Assembly (NCBI RefSeq): GCF_003846445.2
Contig: NZ_CP030139.2
Span: 1,116,001-1,180,000 of the forward strand
Direction: 5' to 3'
Length of the DNA stretch: 64,000 bases
DNA from: Synechococcus elongatus PCC 11801
GTDB lineage: Bacteria; Cyanobacteriota; Cyanobacteriia; Synechococcales; Synechococcaceae
Shown here: positions 46,341 through 55,306 of the stretch, in pieces
Layout of the letters: the number at the start of each line of letters is the position of its first letter
How positions within the stretch are numbered: the stretch's first letter is position 1
Notes under the pieces: model-generated
Database searches by the model: none
What the model was told of the DNA's origin: nothing
The model's input: only the letters and a program-made list of their open reading frames with translations
Made by a program: the position numbers and the translations under genes

Positions 46341-47498
46341 TCATCCGTTGCGGGTTGTGGCTCCTTCCGGTTGCCAGCGCGATCGCAGCCGAATCCCAAC
46401 CCATGAACCCACCAGAGCTGCTCCCAACCAGACCCAGCCATGCAAACTGGTCGAGGCAATGCCTGCAAGATAGGCACTGATGTTGCAGCCGGCCGCAAGA
46501 AACGCGCCAAAGCCCATACTGAGGCCACCCGCGATCGCCAGACTGACAGCCCGAGGATGGAGACTCCCCTGCCAGCGCCAACGCCCTTCGTAGGCTGCCG
46601 CACTCAAGGCTCCCAAAATCAATCCCAGATCGGTGATGACACTCGGATCCGCAAGCAAACTACTGCTGAGGCGTTCCAGTTGCCGGCCCCAAAAGACACT
46701 ACTTTGGGGATCCCAACCCAAAACCTGAGCAGCTTGAGCAGTGGTCAGTGCTAACCCCCAAGTGACGCGCCAAGGTTGGCCATCCACGAGCAGCGTGGCG
46801 GTGTAGAGCAAGGCGATCGCTGTTGCCGCTAGCCACAGTCGCCGCGATTTGACAATCGGTAAGGGTGCCCAGCGCCACAAAACTACGGCCAAGATCAGCA
46901 GCACCCACAATTGCAGGAGCAATGCGCTTCCCCAGCCCAGCTTGTCAGCAAACGACCAAGGTTCCCACGCAGGTAATTGACTCCAAAGAGGGCGAGTCAG
47001 GGTTGCAACAAACGCCCCGATGCCAAACGCGCCCAAGGTAATCGCCAAGTTGTAGGAGCCGCCACCGACCGCCGCTAGGGTGCCACAGCCACAGGCACGA
47101 CTCAACTGCATGCCAATCCCAAACAGGAATGCGCCGCTCAGCCCTGCCCAGCCAACCGGAGCGATCGCTGGCCGCAGATCCCAGCCCAACGTCTCGCCCA
47201 GACTAAAGACACCGGCAAAAGCCACACAGGTCAGTGCGACCAGCCACAACTGCATCAGGGCAGGATAGCCATCCTGTCGCTGTAGGAGTTTGCGAAAACC
47301 ACTACTGAAGCCAAATCGGCCATGGTACAGAACGGCACCGATCGCAGCCCCCAGTAGTAACAACGCACTCTGTCGCCAGCCATGCAGACTCGCTGCGATC
47401 GCCACAGCAACCACCGCTGCTCCCGTACCCCAGAGCAATCGCCATTGCGGTAGCAGGGTACGGGGTGGCGTCAATGATTGAACGTCACTACTGGTCAT
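46341..47498 (-). CDS. YeeE/YedE-family sulfur-compound transporter
   Basis: The 385-residue, highly hydrophobic protein has about nine to ten membrane helices. The two family cysteine motifs are GMQLSRACGCGTLAAVGGG in the first half and GAFLAAGCNISAYLAGI in the second, which in YeeE carry thiosulfate through the membrane by transient cysteine contacts. It lies behind a periplasmic rhodanese gene and a small exported protein on the same strand, so uptake of thiosulfate or another sulfane compound is the likely task. The ATG at 47498 is eight bases from the stop of the small gene. Confidence 0.82.
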   Translation of the reverse strand: MTSSDVQSLTPPRTLLPQWRLLWGTGAAVVAVAIAASLHGWRQSALLLLGAAIGAVLYHGRFGFSSGFRKLLQRQDGYPALMQLWLVALTCVAFAGVFSLGETLGWDLRPAIAPVGWAGLSGAFLFGIGMQLSRACGCGTLAAVGGGSYNLAITLGAFGIGAFVATLTRPLWSQLPAWEPWSFADKLGWGSALLLQLWVLLILAVVLWRWAPLPIVKSRRLWLAATAIALLYTATLLVDGQPWRVTWGLALTTAQAAQVLGWDPQSSVFWGRQLERLSSSLLADPSVITDLGLILGALSAAAYEGRWRWQGSLHPRAVSLAIAGGLSMGFGAFLAAGCNISAYLAGIASTSLHGWVWLGAALVGSWVGIRLRSRWQPEGATTRNG

Positions 47499-47505
47499 GG
47501 ATGGG

Positions 47506-47670
47506 CTAACGATTGTTGGTGCGATTGGTCTGGGTTTGGCCAGAGCTGGGGGGCTCACAACCGCCGCCACTAGCAACAGCAGCATTGGCGAGCCAGAGCG
47601 GTAATCCCAAGGCGAGACAGCTAACGCCTACGGCGATCGCGCGATTCCAAAGCATCGAAGATTTCGACAT
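47506..47670 (-). CDS. Small exported protein between rhdA and the YeeE-type gene (54 aa)
   Basis: The 54-residue protein starts MSKSSMLWNRAIAVGVSCLA, a basic-hydrophobic signal-like sequence, and ends with a short polar tail (ASGGGCEPPSSGQTQTNRTN) holding one cysteine after the probable cleavage site. It is not a lipobox (no L-A/S-G/A-C at the hydrophobic end). I do not recognise a family. Its tight fit between two sulfur genes, with stop and next start eight bases apart, suggests a real gene of the same operon. Confidence 0.5.
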   Translation of the reverse strand: MSKSSMLWNRAIAVGVSCLALGLPLWLANAAVASGGGCEPPSSGQTQTNRTNNR

Positions 47671-47764
47671 GAGTGATTGAACCCAACGTGACGTCAAAGG
47701 CCGGATCACGGTTTGAAGCGCGATCGCGGCCTAGAACTATTTAATCCGAGCAGTGAGCTGACGC

Positions 47765-48727
47765 CTAGGAGCGATCGGGGCCGGTGGCAACAGGCAGCTT
47801 ACTGGCGCTGTATTCCGTCCAAGACCCTTCGTAAATGCGGACATTCGGATACTTGAGCAAGTGCTTGAGAACCAAGTATTGCAGGCTGGCCTCACGACCT
47901 GTGCTGCAGGTGACAATCACATCTTTATCCGGCGTGACGCCTTTCGCTTCCAGGATCGCTTTCAGATCCGAAAGCGGCTTCAGCTTGTGGGGGTTTTTGA
48001 GGCTTTCGTTGGGGTTGTTGGCTTCAGTGAAGGTTGGCCAAGGAATGTTGCGAGCCCCAGGGATGTGGCCGTTGCGAATGAACACTTGTTGCTCACCGCT
48101 GAACAGAGCAGGCGGACGCGGATCAACGAAAGTGGACTTGCCGATCAGCTGTTCAACTTGTTTGATATCGACCCGAAACTCACGATTGTCCTTGGGCGTG
48201 AATCGGACTAGCGAGTAGCGAGGATACTCTTTGGTGACAGGGAAGCCAGCGTCTTTATAGCCCTTATAGCCGCCGTCGAGGACAGCGATATCTTTAACGC
48301 CTGAGCGCTCCAGCAAGTAAGCCACTTGGGTCGCGCCCAAGATATCGTTACCGTCTGAATAAACAAGAACAGAATCGCTGTTTTTAACACCAGCTCTGCC
48401 AAACAAATCAGCCAGCTTCTGTGCGTCCCAAATCTGCACAGGCAAGAAGCCATTGGGACCCCGATAGGCGGAGTCCGCAATGTTCACAGCCCCCGGCACG
48501 TGACCTTCGATATAAGCCAAGGGATTGGTGCGGACATCCAGGATTTTCAGCTTGTTGGTGTTCAGCCGTTCGGCAACCCAAGCTGGAGAAACAAATTGAA
48601 CAGTTGCAGAGGGCGCCGCTGCTACGGGCTGGAAAAAGCCTGGCAGGGCCAAGAGCAGCGCGACAGCAACAGAGACAACCGCTAGGAACGCCTTTTGGCG
48701 CGGCCAGCGGAGCGATCGCACGGACAT
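47765..48727 (-). CDS. rhdA: Periplasmic thiosulfate sulfurtransferase (rhodanese)
   Basis: The 320-residue precursor has a twin-basic signal peptide (MSVRSLRWPRQKAFLAVVSV, cleavage near PVAAAPS). Two rhodanese domains follow. The first (KILDVRTNPLAYIEGHVPGA, then YSDGNDILGA) lacks the active cysteine, as usual. The second has Cys274 in VTCSTGREAS, plus ARNIPWPTF. It matches the sulfur-regulated periplasmic rhodanese described in Synechococcus PCC 7942, induced under sulfur limitation. It heads a three-gene set with a small exported protein and a YeeE-type transporter. The upstream gap should hold the sulfur-responsive promoter. Confidence 0.85.
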   Translation of the reverse strand: MSVRSLRWPRQKAFLAVVSVAVALLLALPGFFQPVAAAPSATVQFVSPAWVAERLNTNKLKILDVRTNPLAYIEGHVPGAVNIADSAYRGPNGFLPVQIWDAQKLADLFGRAGVKNSDSVLVYSDGNDILGATQVAYLLERSGVKDIAVLDGGYKGYKDAGFPVTKEYPRYSLVRFTPKDNREFRVDIKQVEQLIGKSTFVDPRPPALFSGEQQVFIRNGHIPGARNIPWPTFTEANNPNESLKNPHKLKPLSDLKAILEAKGVTPDKDVIVTCSTGREASLQYLVLKHLLKYPNVRIYEGSWTEYSASKLPVATGPDRS

Positions 48728-49058
48728 ATTGACCTCAAATACTAAAACTCGGTCGATTTATTGGTGATTATTGCATATCAAAATCAGGTTGACTATAGAA
48801 ACTCACCACTGCAGATGCTGCCTGTGAGGAGGAGCTATCGCTTCTGGCCGCACCGACACCAAGCGGGTTTGGCACTTCACTGGCTCAAGAGAACCATGTT
48901 GAAAAATCCATCTAGCTTCACAGTCACGGTCAAGACCGGCTGATTGCAGTGCAATTCCATCTCTCCATGGACAGATTTTTTACCGTTGAGCCTGTCTGCG
49001 CAAAAACACTTCGTCCTAACCTGCGTGTGAATTGCCATGGAGGACTGCTGTTCTGGCA
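48728..49058. promoter_or_regulatory. Upstream region of rhdA
   Basis: The 331 bp between rhdA and the terminator of the RRM gene contain no convincing gene on either strand. The part next to rhdA is AT-rich (around 48733-48790) and is the probable promoter region of this sulfur-regulated gene. I cannot point to a specific CysR-type operator. Confidence 0.45.
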
Positions 49059-49088
49059 TAAAAAAAGTCTGAGCCTTAGCCCAGACTT
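49059..49088 (-). terminator. Intrinsic terminator of the RRM protein gene
   Basis: On the minus strand AAGTCTG and CAGACTT form a 7-bp stem with an inner GC/GC pairing, and a T-run (TTTTTT) follows. It lies about 42 bp beyond the stop of the RNA-binding protein gene, a clear Rho-independent terminator. Confidence 0.88.
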
Positions 49089-49129
49089 GTCACCCATCAA
49101 TTGAGCTTTCGCTAAAGCAATTCAGCAGT

Positions 49130-49417
49130 CTAGTTTTCGGCGTAGCCACCGCTACGGGCTGCCGGACGGCGATCGTCTTTAGGACGCGCTTTGCTGACGC
49201 GCAGCTGACGACCAAACCACTCAGCGCCATCGAGTTCACTGATGGCAGCATCTTCGTGAGCATCTTCTTCCATTTCAATGAAAGCGAAGCCACGGAGGCG
49301 ACCTGTCTCACGATCAACAGGCAGGCTCACCCGGCTGACGGGGCCATACTCTGCGAACACTTCCCGAACATCTTCCTCGGTCGCGCGGAAGGAAAGATTA
49401 CCAACGTAAATCGTCAC
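49130..49417 (-). CDS. RRM-type RNA-binding protein (Rbp)
   Basis: The 95-residue protein is one RNA recognition motif, with RNP2 IYVGNL at residues 3-8 and RNP1 RGFAFIEM at 42-49, followed by a short glycine/arginine tail (RRPAARSGGYAEN). Cyanobacterial Rbp proteins of this type are often cold-induced or help target mRNAs to thylakoid membranes; the exact role of this paralogue is unknown. A 222-bp leader up to the neighbouring gene and its own terminator make it a separate unit; long leaders are typical of cold-regulated rbp genes. Confidence 0.93.
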   Translation of the reverse strand: MTIYVGNLSFRATEEDVREVFAEYGPVSRVSLPVDRETGRLRGFAFIEMEEDAHEDAAISELDGAEWFGRQLRVSKARPKDDRRPAARSGGYAEN

Positions 49418-49639
49418 TTGCGTATCCTAAAGCGAGAATCGGACTGTTCGGGAAAACGGAAAGCAAACTCTGAACCTGAACCTCTCAGACGCTGGGTCGG
49501 ATGGGCCGACCAAAGTAACCTGCGCGCTGCCGAACAAACCACGCCAATAATAGCGGAGGGATTGGGGGCGACAGGTTAAAAAAAACTGAAAGTGCCAGAT
49601 TGTTGCAGTCTTGTCATAAATCGGCTACCAGAGCCAGTT

Positions 49640-51862
49640 TCAGCGCAGCAACTGCGCCATGTAGTTGCCCCAAAGTTGCGCTGCGAGGCTGCTACTGTTA
49701 CCCGTTGGCTGGTTATCGTCATTGCCCAACCAAACACCTGTTACTAGATGGCGCGACGGGACGTATCCAATAAACCAGAGATCGACACCATCATTCGTCG
49801 TGCCGGTTTTGCCGGCCGCACCGTAGCCAATTGCAGCAGCTCCGCCAGTACCACTTTGCACAGCCTCCTGCAACATGGCTGTCAGTGTGGCCGCGGTCTC
49901 GGCTGAGATCACTTGGCGATCGCGGCGAGGTTGCTGCTGAATGTCGAAGGTGAGTGTACAGCTACGACGTTGTTCAGCCGTTGTACAACGACTGCTGTCG
50001 TAGATGCGACGAATCGCATGGGGTGGCATCCAACGTCCTTCATTGGCGATCGCGGCAAAGGCACTGGTCATTTCTAGCAGTGTGACTTCACTTTGCCCCA
50101 AGACCAAACCAGGCACCGGCTGCAGATCTGCTTTCACCCCGAACTCACGCGCCATCTTGACCACTGCATCGAGCCCCACATCTTGGGCAACCCGCAGTGC
50201 CACTGAATTTTCCGACTGGGCCAAGGCCCGATAGAGATCGATGCTGCCGCTGCTGCGCTCACAGCCTTGGAATTGCTGGCCTTGCCAAAATAAGGGAGAA
50301 CAGTCGTAGATTCGCCGTGGTGAGATGCCCTGCTCTAAGGCTGCCGCATAGGCAAACACCTTAAAGGTCGATCCAGGCTGGCGATAGGCCTGGGTTGCGC
50401 GATCGAACTGACTAGCTTGGTAATCCACACCACCGACCAGTGCCCGAATTTCACCATTGCGACTGTCGATGGTCACGATCGCCCCTTGTTTGACACCGCC
50501 TGATTGGGAGATAAGAGCCTGCAAGGACCGTTCAGCCGCAGTCTGCATGGCGGGATTGAGGCTGGTTTCAACCGCGAAATTGCCCTCCTCAACCACTGCA
50601 TCACCGAGCAACTGGGCGAGTTCCTCGACAACAGCCCCGTAGTAGTAAGGGGCTGTAATGCGGCTGCTGGTTTGGCAAGCGTCAGGTTGAATAACAATGG
50701 GCGATCGCCGAGCTGTACGGGCCTCTTCCTCGGTAATGAAGCCCAGAGACTGCATGCGCTCAATCACGCCATTTTTTTGGCGCTGGGCAGCAGCAAGGTT
50801 GGTACAAGGGCTGAAGCCATTGGGAGAAGGCAACAACCCCACTAAAAGAGCTGATTCAGCAATCGAGAGATCGCGAGCCGATTTGCCGAAGTAGATCTGA
50901 GCAGCATCTTCAAAACCGTAGCCAACCCCAAGGTAGACCCGGTTGAGGTAGGTGCGCAGCAGCTCATCTTTGCTGTAGAAGAACTCCAGCTTTAGCGCCA
51001 GGATAGCCTCGCGGATCTTGCGGCCAATCGAATCTTCGCGCCCAACGTAGTCGCTAAACAAGCTACGGGCAATTTGCTGGGTGAGAGTGCTTGCCCCTTC
51101 ACGTACCTCACCACTGCGAAAGTTACTGACGATCGCTCGGGCTGTACCGTAGGGATCCACTCCCAAATGCCAGTAAAAGCGGCTGTCTTCAGAAGCGAGC
51201 AGTGCTTTGGGAAGGACCGGTGAAAAGTCAGACAGGGTCGGCAATTCAACGTGGCTGCTGCTGCGCAGGGTTTGCAGCGGTTCGCCATCTGCAGCATAGG
51301 CAGCGATGGGGCCTTGCACAGTGCCCAGCGATCGCACCGAAACACGACTAGCTTCCAGAACAATGCCGATCGCGATTGCTCCCACCGCTGCGGTGGTGAC
51401 TGCAACCGCCTGCTTTAAGCGATTCTGCCAAGCCGGCGGCGCATGCTCGTAGTGCAGCTCCACGCGATCGGTCAGCTCGGGAGGTCCCAAATAAATCCGG
51501 TCGTTGTGCTGGAGTTCAAGGCACTCAACCCGACGCCCCCGCCAGAACACCCCATTCGTTGAATTTTCGTCTTGAAGAATAAAGTTACCTCGCTCCCGAC
51601 CCGAACGGCTGAGGCTTAGGTGCAACTTGCTGACGATCGGGCTGTTGATGGGGATGTCACAGTCGCTACCGCGACCTAAGCGATAGTAGTCTCCCAACAA
51701 CGGATAAGCCTGCTGGCGATCGCCCTGACGGACGATCAGCTGCGGAACTTTGTCCGGTTCGCGCAGGCTGAGATTGTCGAATTTGGCACGCCGCTGAACC
51801 TGCGTCACCAATTGCGTGAGGCGTTTCAAGACGGTGGGTGCCGGTTGCGGGCGATCGCTCAT
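49640..51862 (-). CDS. FHA domain / class A penicillin-binding protein (PBP1A type)
   Basis: The 740-residue protein starts with a ~150-residue cytoplasmic FHA domain (YRLGRGSDCDIPI, SKLHLSLS and ENSTNGVFWRG), then a membrane helix near 160-180. The transglycosylase domain has EDSRFYWHLGVDP and TLTQQIARSLF, and the transpeptidase domain has the catalytic serine in GSTFKVF, the SEN motif in AQSENSVALR and GKTGTTND. The FHA head would bind phosphothreonine and so tie peptidoglycan synthesis to Ser/Thr kinase signals. This fusion is known in cyanobacteria. The catalytic motifs are intact, so it should make and cross-link glycan. Confidence 0.93.
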   Translation of the reverse strand: MSDRPQPAPTVLKRLTQLVTQVQRRAKFDNLSLREPDKVPQLIVRQGDRQQAYPLLGDYYRLGRGSDCDIPINSPIVSKLHLSLSRSGRERGNFILQDENSTNGVFWRGRRVECLELQHNDRIYLGPPELTDRVELHYEHAPPAWQNRLKQAVAVTTAAVGAIAIGIVLEASRVSVRSLGTVQGPIAAYAADGEPLQTLRSSSHVELPTLSDFSPVLPKALLASEDSRFYWHLGVDPYGTARAIVSNFRSGEVREGASTLTQQIARSLFSDYVGREDSIGRKIREAILALKLEFFYSKDELLRTYLNRVYLGVGYGFEDAAQIYFGKSARDLSIAESALLVGLLPSPNGFSPCTNLAAAQRQKNGVIERMQSLGFITEEEARTARRSPIVIQPDACQTSSRITAPYYYGAVVEELAQLLGDAVVEEGNFAVETSLNPAMQTAAERSLQALISQSGGVKQGAIVTIDSRNGEIRALVGGVDYQASQFDRATQAYRQPGSTFKVFAYAAALEQGISPRRIYDCSPLFWQGQQFQGCERSSGSIDLYRALAQSENSVALRVAQDVGLDAVVKMAREFGVKADLQPVPGLVLGQSEVTLLEMTSAFAAIANEGRWMPPHAIRRIYDSSRCTTAEQRRSCTLTFDIQQQPRRDRQVISAETAATLTAMLQEAVQSGTGGAAAIGYGAAGKTGTTNDGVDLWFIGYVPSRHLVTGVWLGNDDNQPTGNSSSLAAQLWGNYMAQLLR

Positions 51863-52042
51863 CTGCCAACCTACGAGAGCACCTGAGTCAGGTGAAGAAG
51901 GATTGAAAAGGGGTGAAGCGGAAACAACGGGAGCACAGGACAGGCTCTCTGCCAGTTTCGCATTGTGACAGATGACACCCTTCAGCAGCCGGTTCAGTCT
52001 TTGAAGCGGTTACTCACCGCGATCGCAACTACCCACCTTGCA

Positions 52043-52858
52043 CTATTTATTGCCGGGGTCTGCTCGCCGAATCTGAATTTGCCCATCGATGACTTGAGCA
52101 ACCTCAGGATAGCCAGCCGCTTGGCTACTGGGCAGCCTTGCCAAGCGATCGCCAATGCGCAGCTGGGTTGCTGCCAGCGAGAGGGCAAAAATTGTGGCTT
52201 CCAAGTTCCCCGCCGCACCTGCATGGGCAATTCCCCGCAAGTTACCCCACACCAGGATGTCACCACTGGCGACAATGCTGCTGCCGGGATTAACATCTCC
52301 GACCACAATCACGGATCCGTTATGACGCACCTCAGCCCCCGATCGCAGGGTGCGTTTCAGATAGAGCGGGGCAGCGATCGCGCTGGTTAGAGACTTGGGT
52401 TGCCAACTCTCAGGCTGAGCGATCGGCTGTTCGATGGACAGCCCCAAGCTGACAGCAGCGACTGCCGTCTGACGGCGCTGGGTCGTAATCCGCGTCAGCT
52501 TCAACGCCACGCGATCCAGTTGTTGGCTCAGCCATTCCAATTGGCGGCCATCCAGCAGCCAACTGTCTGCATAGAGATGGAGTTCTGTCCCTGCTTCCCA
52601 AAAGTTTTCGCGTCCTTGGAGCAACTGTTGAAGATGCTGTTGCAGATCCAGCCAAGTGAGCCCCTCGGCATTAGCCTCTTGCCCGATCGTAGGTGCACTC
52701 GGCAATTGCAGCTGCCAGCGATCGCCCACGGCTTCTAGCTGAATCGGGGAAACAATGACCTGCTCGGCATCGGCTTCAGACGTCACCGCTTCGCTGACCT
52801 CTGGCTCAGACTGCGGTTGATCGTCTACGGCTGGCGTCGAGACGTCGAAATCACTCAT
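52043..52858 (-). CDS. minC: Septum site-determining protein MinC
   Basis: The 271-residue protein has an acidic N-terminal extension, a middle resembling MinC_N, and the C-terminal MinC beta-helix with the diagnostic GSVIVVGDVNPGS, ASGDILVWGNLRGIAHAGA and LRIGDRLARLP. MinC inhibits FtsZ and is placed by MinD. The gene stands alone here without minD and minE beside it, and the first ~45 residues are a cyanobacterial extension. I start at MSDFDVSTPAVDD. Confidence 0.87.
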   Translation of the reverse strand: MSDFDVSTPAVDDQPQSEPEVSEAVTSEADAEQVIVSPIQLEAVGDRWQLQLPSAPTIGQEANAEGLTWLDLQQHLQQLLQGRENFWEAGTELHLYADSWLLDGRQLEWLSQQLDRVALKLTRITTQRRQTAVAAVSLGLSIEQPIAQPESWQPKSLTSAIAAPLYLKRTLRSGAEVRHNGSVIVVGDVNPGSSIVASGDILVWGNLRGIAHAGAAGNLEATIFALSLAATQLRIGDRLARLPSSQAAGYPEVAQVIDGQIQIRRADPGNK

Positions 52859-53019
52859 AAAACTGGCAGGGGAAAGATACAAGCGAGCGAACTAGGACTG
52901 ATCCTGACATTCAGCGTAAGGACACAGGAAGCAGACAACACAGCCCAAAACAAATTAAAGAGCACGGGCAAGTTGAGCGGGAGCCGCCAGAATAACAGTG
53001 ATTGTCCTTGCCTGGTGTC

Positions 53020-53748
53020 ATGGCTACGCCTCCTCCCTCTCCGCTACCGAGTGGTCGCCCGCGCCCCACGCGCCCCATCCCACGTCCCAGCACCAGTGCT
53101 CCCCCGGTGCGATCGCGCAGTAGCCGCAAACCGCCTCGCCCCACGGAACTACCGCCGAAGCCAGACCATGTCACCTATCGGGCTGTCGCCTGCTTTGGAG
53201 GAACCTTGACCTGGGACCAACAAGGAGAAGCGGCCCAACTCCAAATTACGGACAATCAGAGCCTTGACGTTGCCCTGAGCGGTCTGGTGCAGGCAACCTT
53301 ACAACGCCACCCGCAACAGCTAACGCAACTGATGCAGCAGCCCCACTACTGGGTGAGCTGGCCACTGCAACGACACAAACAGCTGCAGTTTTGGCTGCGG
53401 GGCTGGCAGACCCATCCCCCCACCGATCTGCAGATTGGCCGCGTGCGGATCTGTGGTTTTGTCAAAAGTTGGAAGGATCAAAGCGGTGCCGTGCAAGTTT
53501 GGATTGGTCGCAATGAGGTTCCGCCCCCAGGACAGGACAATCAACCCGCTTGGAAAGTGAAACGCCTACAGCTGCGAGGAGCGCCGGAGCAACTCCGCCC
53601 TGGCTGGTGGCAGTTCGACTGTGAGGTGACTCGCTTTGGTCAACTGCGGATTGTAGAAGCAGCGCTGCTGGCCCCTTTCAGACCCAAGCCCTCACGGCGG
53701 GGGCGATCGCCGGCTCCAGCCCCGCGATCGAAACGACCATCAGCTTGA
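53020..53748 (+). CDS. Hypothetical protein with proline-rich N-terminus
   Basis: The 242-residue protein has a disordered, proline/serine/arginine-rich start (about residues 1-55) and a basic C-terminal tail (RRGRSPAPAPRSKRPSA). In between lies a conserved-looking folded core with tryptophan-rich strands (YWVSWPLQR, LQFWLRGWQ and WWQFDCEV). No known motif is visible, but the core resembles conserved cyanobacterial hypotheticals. It is divergent from minC. The ATG at 53020 follows the longer TTG frame by six codons. Confidence 0.6.
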   Translation: MATPPPSPLPSGRPRPTRPIPRPSTSAPPVRSRSSRKPPRPTELPPKPDHVTYRAVACFGGTLTWDQQGEAAQLQITDNQSLDVALSGLVQATLQRHPQQLTQLMQQPHYWVSWPLQRHKQLQFWLRGWQTHPPTDLQIGRVRICGFVKSWKDQSGAVQVWIGRNEVPPPGQDNQPAWKVKRLQLRGAPEQLRPGWWQFDCEVTRFGQLRIVEAALLAPFRPKPSRRGRSPAPAPRSKRPSA

Positions 53749-53869
53749 GTGACCTCTGTGGACTGATCCCCCTCAGTGGATGCATCCAACTCGAGCGGAG
53801 GTTCGTACTACTGATGAGTGAACTGAAGCACTCAACTGTCACGAGCCCCTACCAGTCCAGGTTGTTTCG

Positions 53870-54523
53870 ATGCCGTTCTTCAAACTGCGCTTGCGATCCC
53901 TTGCGATCGCCCTCGGTACCTGTCTTCTCCTGATAGGTCTGCATACAGGCCTACCCAGCACAGTCACTGCCACAGCCCTGAGCACAACGCCCACCACAGA
54001 GATCGAGCGATCGCAGCCTTTCATCCGGCCGTCGCTCCTTGCAGACTTGCAAACCACCCTGAGTCAAGCTGAGTCTAGCCCTCTGGCCCAGGCCAATGTG
54101 GGAGAAGCACGCCAGACTTATATCGCCATTCTGAAGCCGCAAGCAGTGGTTCCCACAGCTCCTGAAACTGCCGCAAGGGCAGTTGTTGGTGCAGTCTTAG
54201 TGGGCGATCGCCTTGTGATTCGAGCCAACTTTCGCGACCTTTCCAGCGGTTTCCGCGACTATGTAAAAGATCCTGTCAGCCCCCCCAACCCCAACATCAC
54301 CTCAGGCTTCCACCTGCATCGGGGCAATGCCAATCAAAATGGGCCTTTTCAGTACGCTTTGGCTGTCACCCTTGATCCCTCAGGAATCAGTGGCTCAGCC
54401 ACCGGTGAACTGACGCTTTCACCAGAACAAAAGCAAGCGCTGTCGGACGGCTTGATCTACTTCGACATTCACACCACACGCAATCGAGGTGGCGAATTGC
54501 GAGGTGTCCTCATTCCTAGCTAG
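53870..54523 (+). CDS. Exported CHRD-domain protein
   Basis: The 217-residue precursor has an N-terminal signal sequence (LRLRSLAIALGTCLLLIGLH). The CHRD domain (about residues 85-215) shows ITSGFHLHRGNANQNGPFQY (split), then SGSATGELTLSPEQKQALSDG and IYFDIHTTRNRGGELRG. CHRD is a beta-sandwich named from chordin; bacterial members are secreted and of unknown function. An ECF sigma factor and its anti-sigma gene follow on the same strand, which suggests that the protein belongs to an envelope-stress module. Confidence 0.8.
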   Translation: MPFFKLRLRSLAIALGTCLLLIGLHTGLPSTVTATALSTTPTTEIERSQPFIRPSLLADLQTTLSQAESSPLAQANVGEARQTYIAILKPQAVVPTAPETAARAVVGAVLVGDRLVIRANFRDLSSGFRDYVKDPVSPPNPNITSGFHLHRGNANQNGPFQYALAVTLDPSGISGSATGELTLSPEQKQALSDGLIYFDIHTTRNRGGELRGVLIPS

Positions 54524-54562
54524 ACGGAATGAATGGGGCGATCGCTGAATCGTGCATGGGTT

Positions 54563-54592
54563 GGGAGCCTAGGGCTCAGCCGCTAGGCTCCC
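54563..54592 (+). terminator. Strong hairpin after the CHRD gene
   Basis: Forty bases past the CHRD stop lies a perfect 10-bp stem, GGGAGCCTAG and CTAGGCTCCC, with a ten-base loop. Only a weak T-stretch follows, so it may terminate or attenuate transcription before the sigma-factor gene. Confidence 0.55.
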
Positions 54593-54703
54593 TGAACCAG
54601 TTTCCCCGAGGCAGGACAGACTGCTCGATAGGGATTTCATTTAGTTAAGTATTGTAAATTTTCAATGTTATATTTTCAGAATTGATTCACCAAGTTCTCC
54701 CTT

Positions 54704-55297
54704 ATGGGCCTTGGATTTCCCAGCCCAACTAGCAGCGACGTCAGGAATGATCACGATCTGTGGTCAGAGCTCCAGCAGGGACAGGTTGCAGCCCTTGCCA
54801 GTCTCTACGATCGCCACGCCAGTCTGGTTTACGGTATTGCGTTGCAGGTTTTAGGCAATCCTCAAGAGGCAGAAGATTTAACGCAAGATATTTTCATCCG
54901 GCTGGTTGATCGCCAGAGGTCTCACTATGACCCCCGACGCGGATCACTCAGGACCTACTTAGCGGTACTGACACGCTCGCGGGCAATCGATCGTCTGCGA
55001 TCGCGGCGCACTCAAGCGGCAGCAATCGACAAGGTGCAAAGTCAACTGGTACAACAGCAAGCCACGATCGATCCACTGATTAGCAACTTGGGAGCTGCTG
55101 AAACAAGTACCGAAGTGCAGCAGGCCTTAGCCCAACTTTCAGAGAGTCAGCAACAGGTTTTGCGGCTGGCCTATTATGAAGGACTCTCACAAGCGGACAT
55201 TGCAGAACGGCTCGGTGAGCCTCTAGGAACGATCAAAGCAAGAGCCCGCCGCGGTCTGCTAAAGCTAAAGCAAATCCTTGAAGAGAGTGTGAGCTGA
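54704..55297 (+). CDS. ECF-type RNA polymerase sigma factor
   Basis: The 197-residue protein has sigma region 2 (LVYGIALQVLGNPQEAEDLT, DIFIRLVDRQ and YLAVLTRSRAIDRLR) and region 4 (LRLAYYEGLSQADIAERLG, TIKARARRGLLKLK), joined by a linker. This is an ECF sigma of the SigK/RpoE-like type. A membrane anti-sigma gene begins 10 bp downstream. The ~110 bp in front of it are AT-rich and probably hold its promoter, possibly its own target. It likely directs envelope or redox stress genes. Confidence 0.9.
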   Translation: MGLGFPSPTSSDVRNDHDLWSELQQGQVAALASLYDRHASLVYGIALQVLGNPQEAEDLTQDIFIRLVDRQRSHYDPRRGSLRTYLAVLTRSRAIDRLRSRRTQAAAIDKVQSQLVQQQATIDPLISNLGAAETSTEVQQALAQLSESQQQVLRLAYYEGLSQADIAERLGEPLGTIKARARRGLLKLKQILEESVS

Positions 55298-55306
55298 ACT
55301 CCTGTT

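Noticed and set aside
48761-48943. A 60-residue plus-strand frame upstream of rhdA
   Set aside because: Mixed composition, no ribosome site, and it sits in the likely promoter of rhdA.
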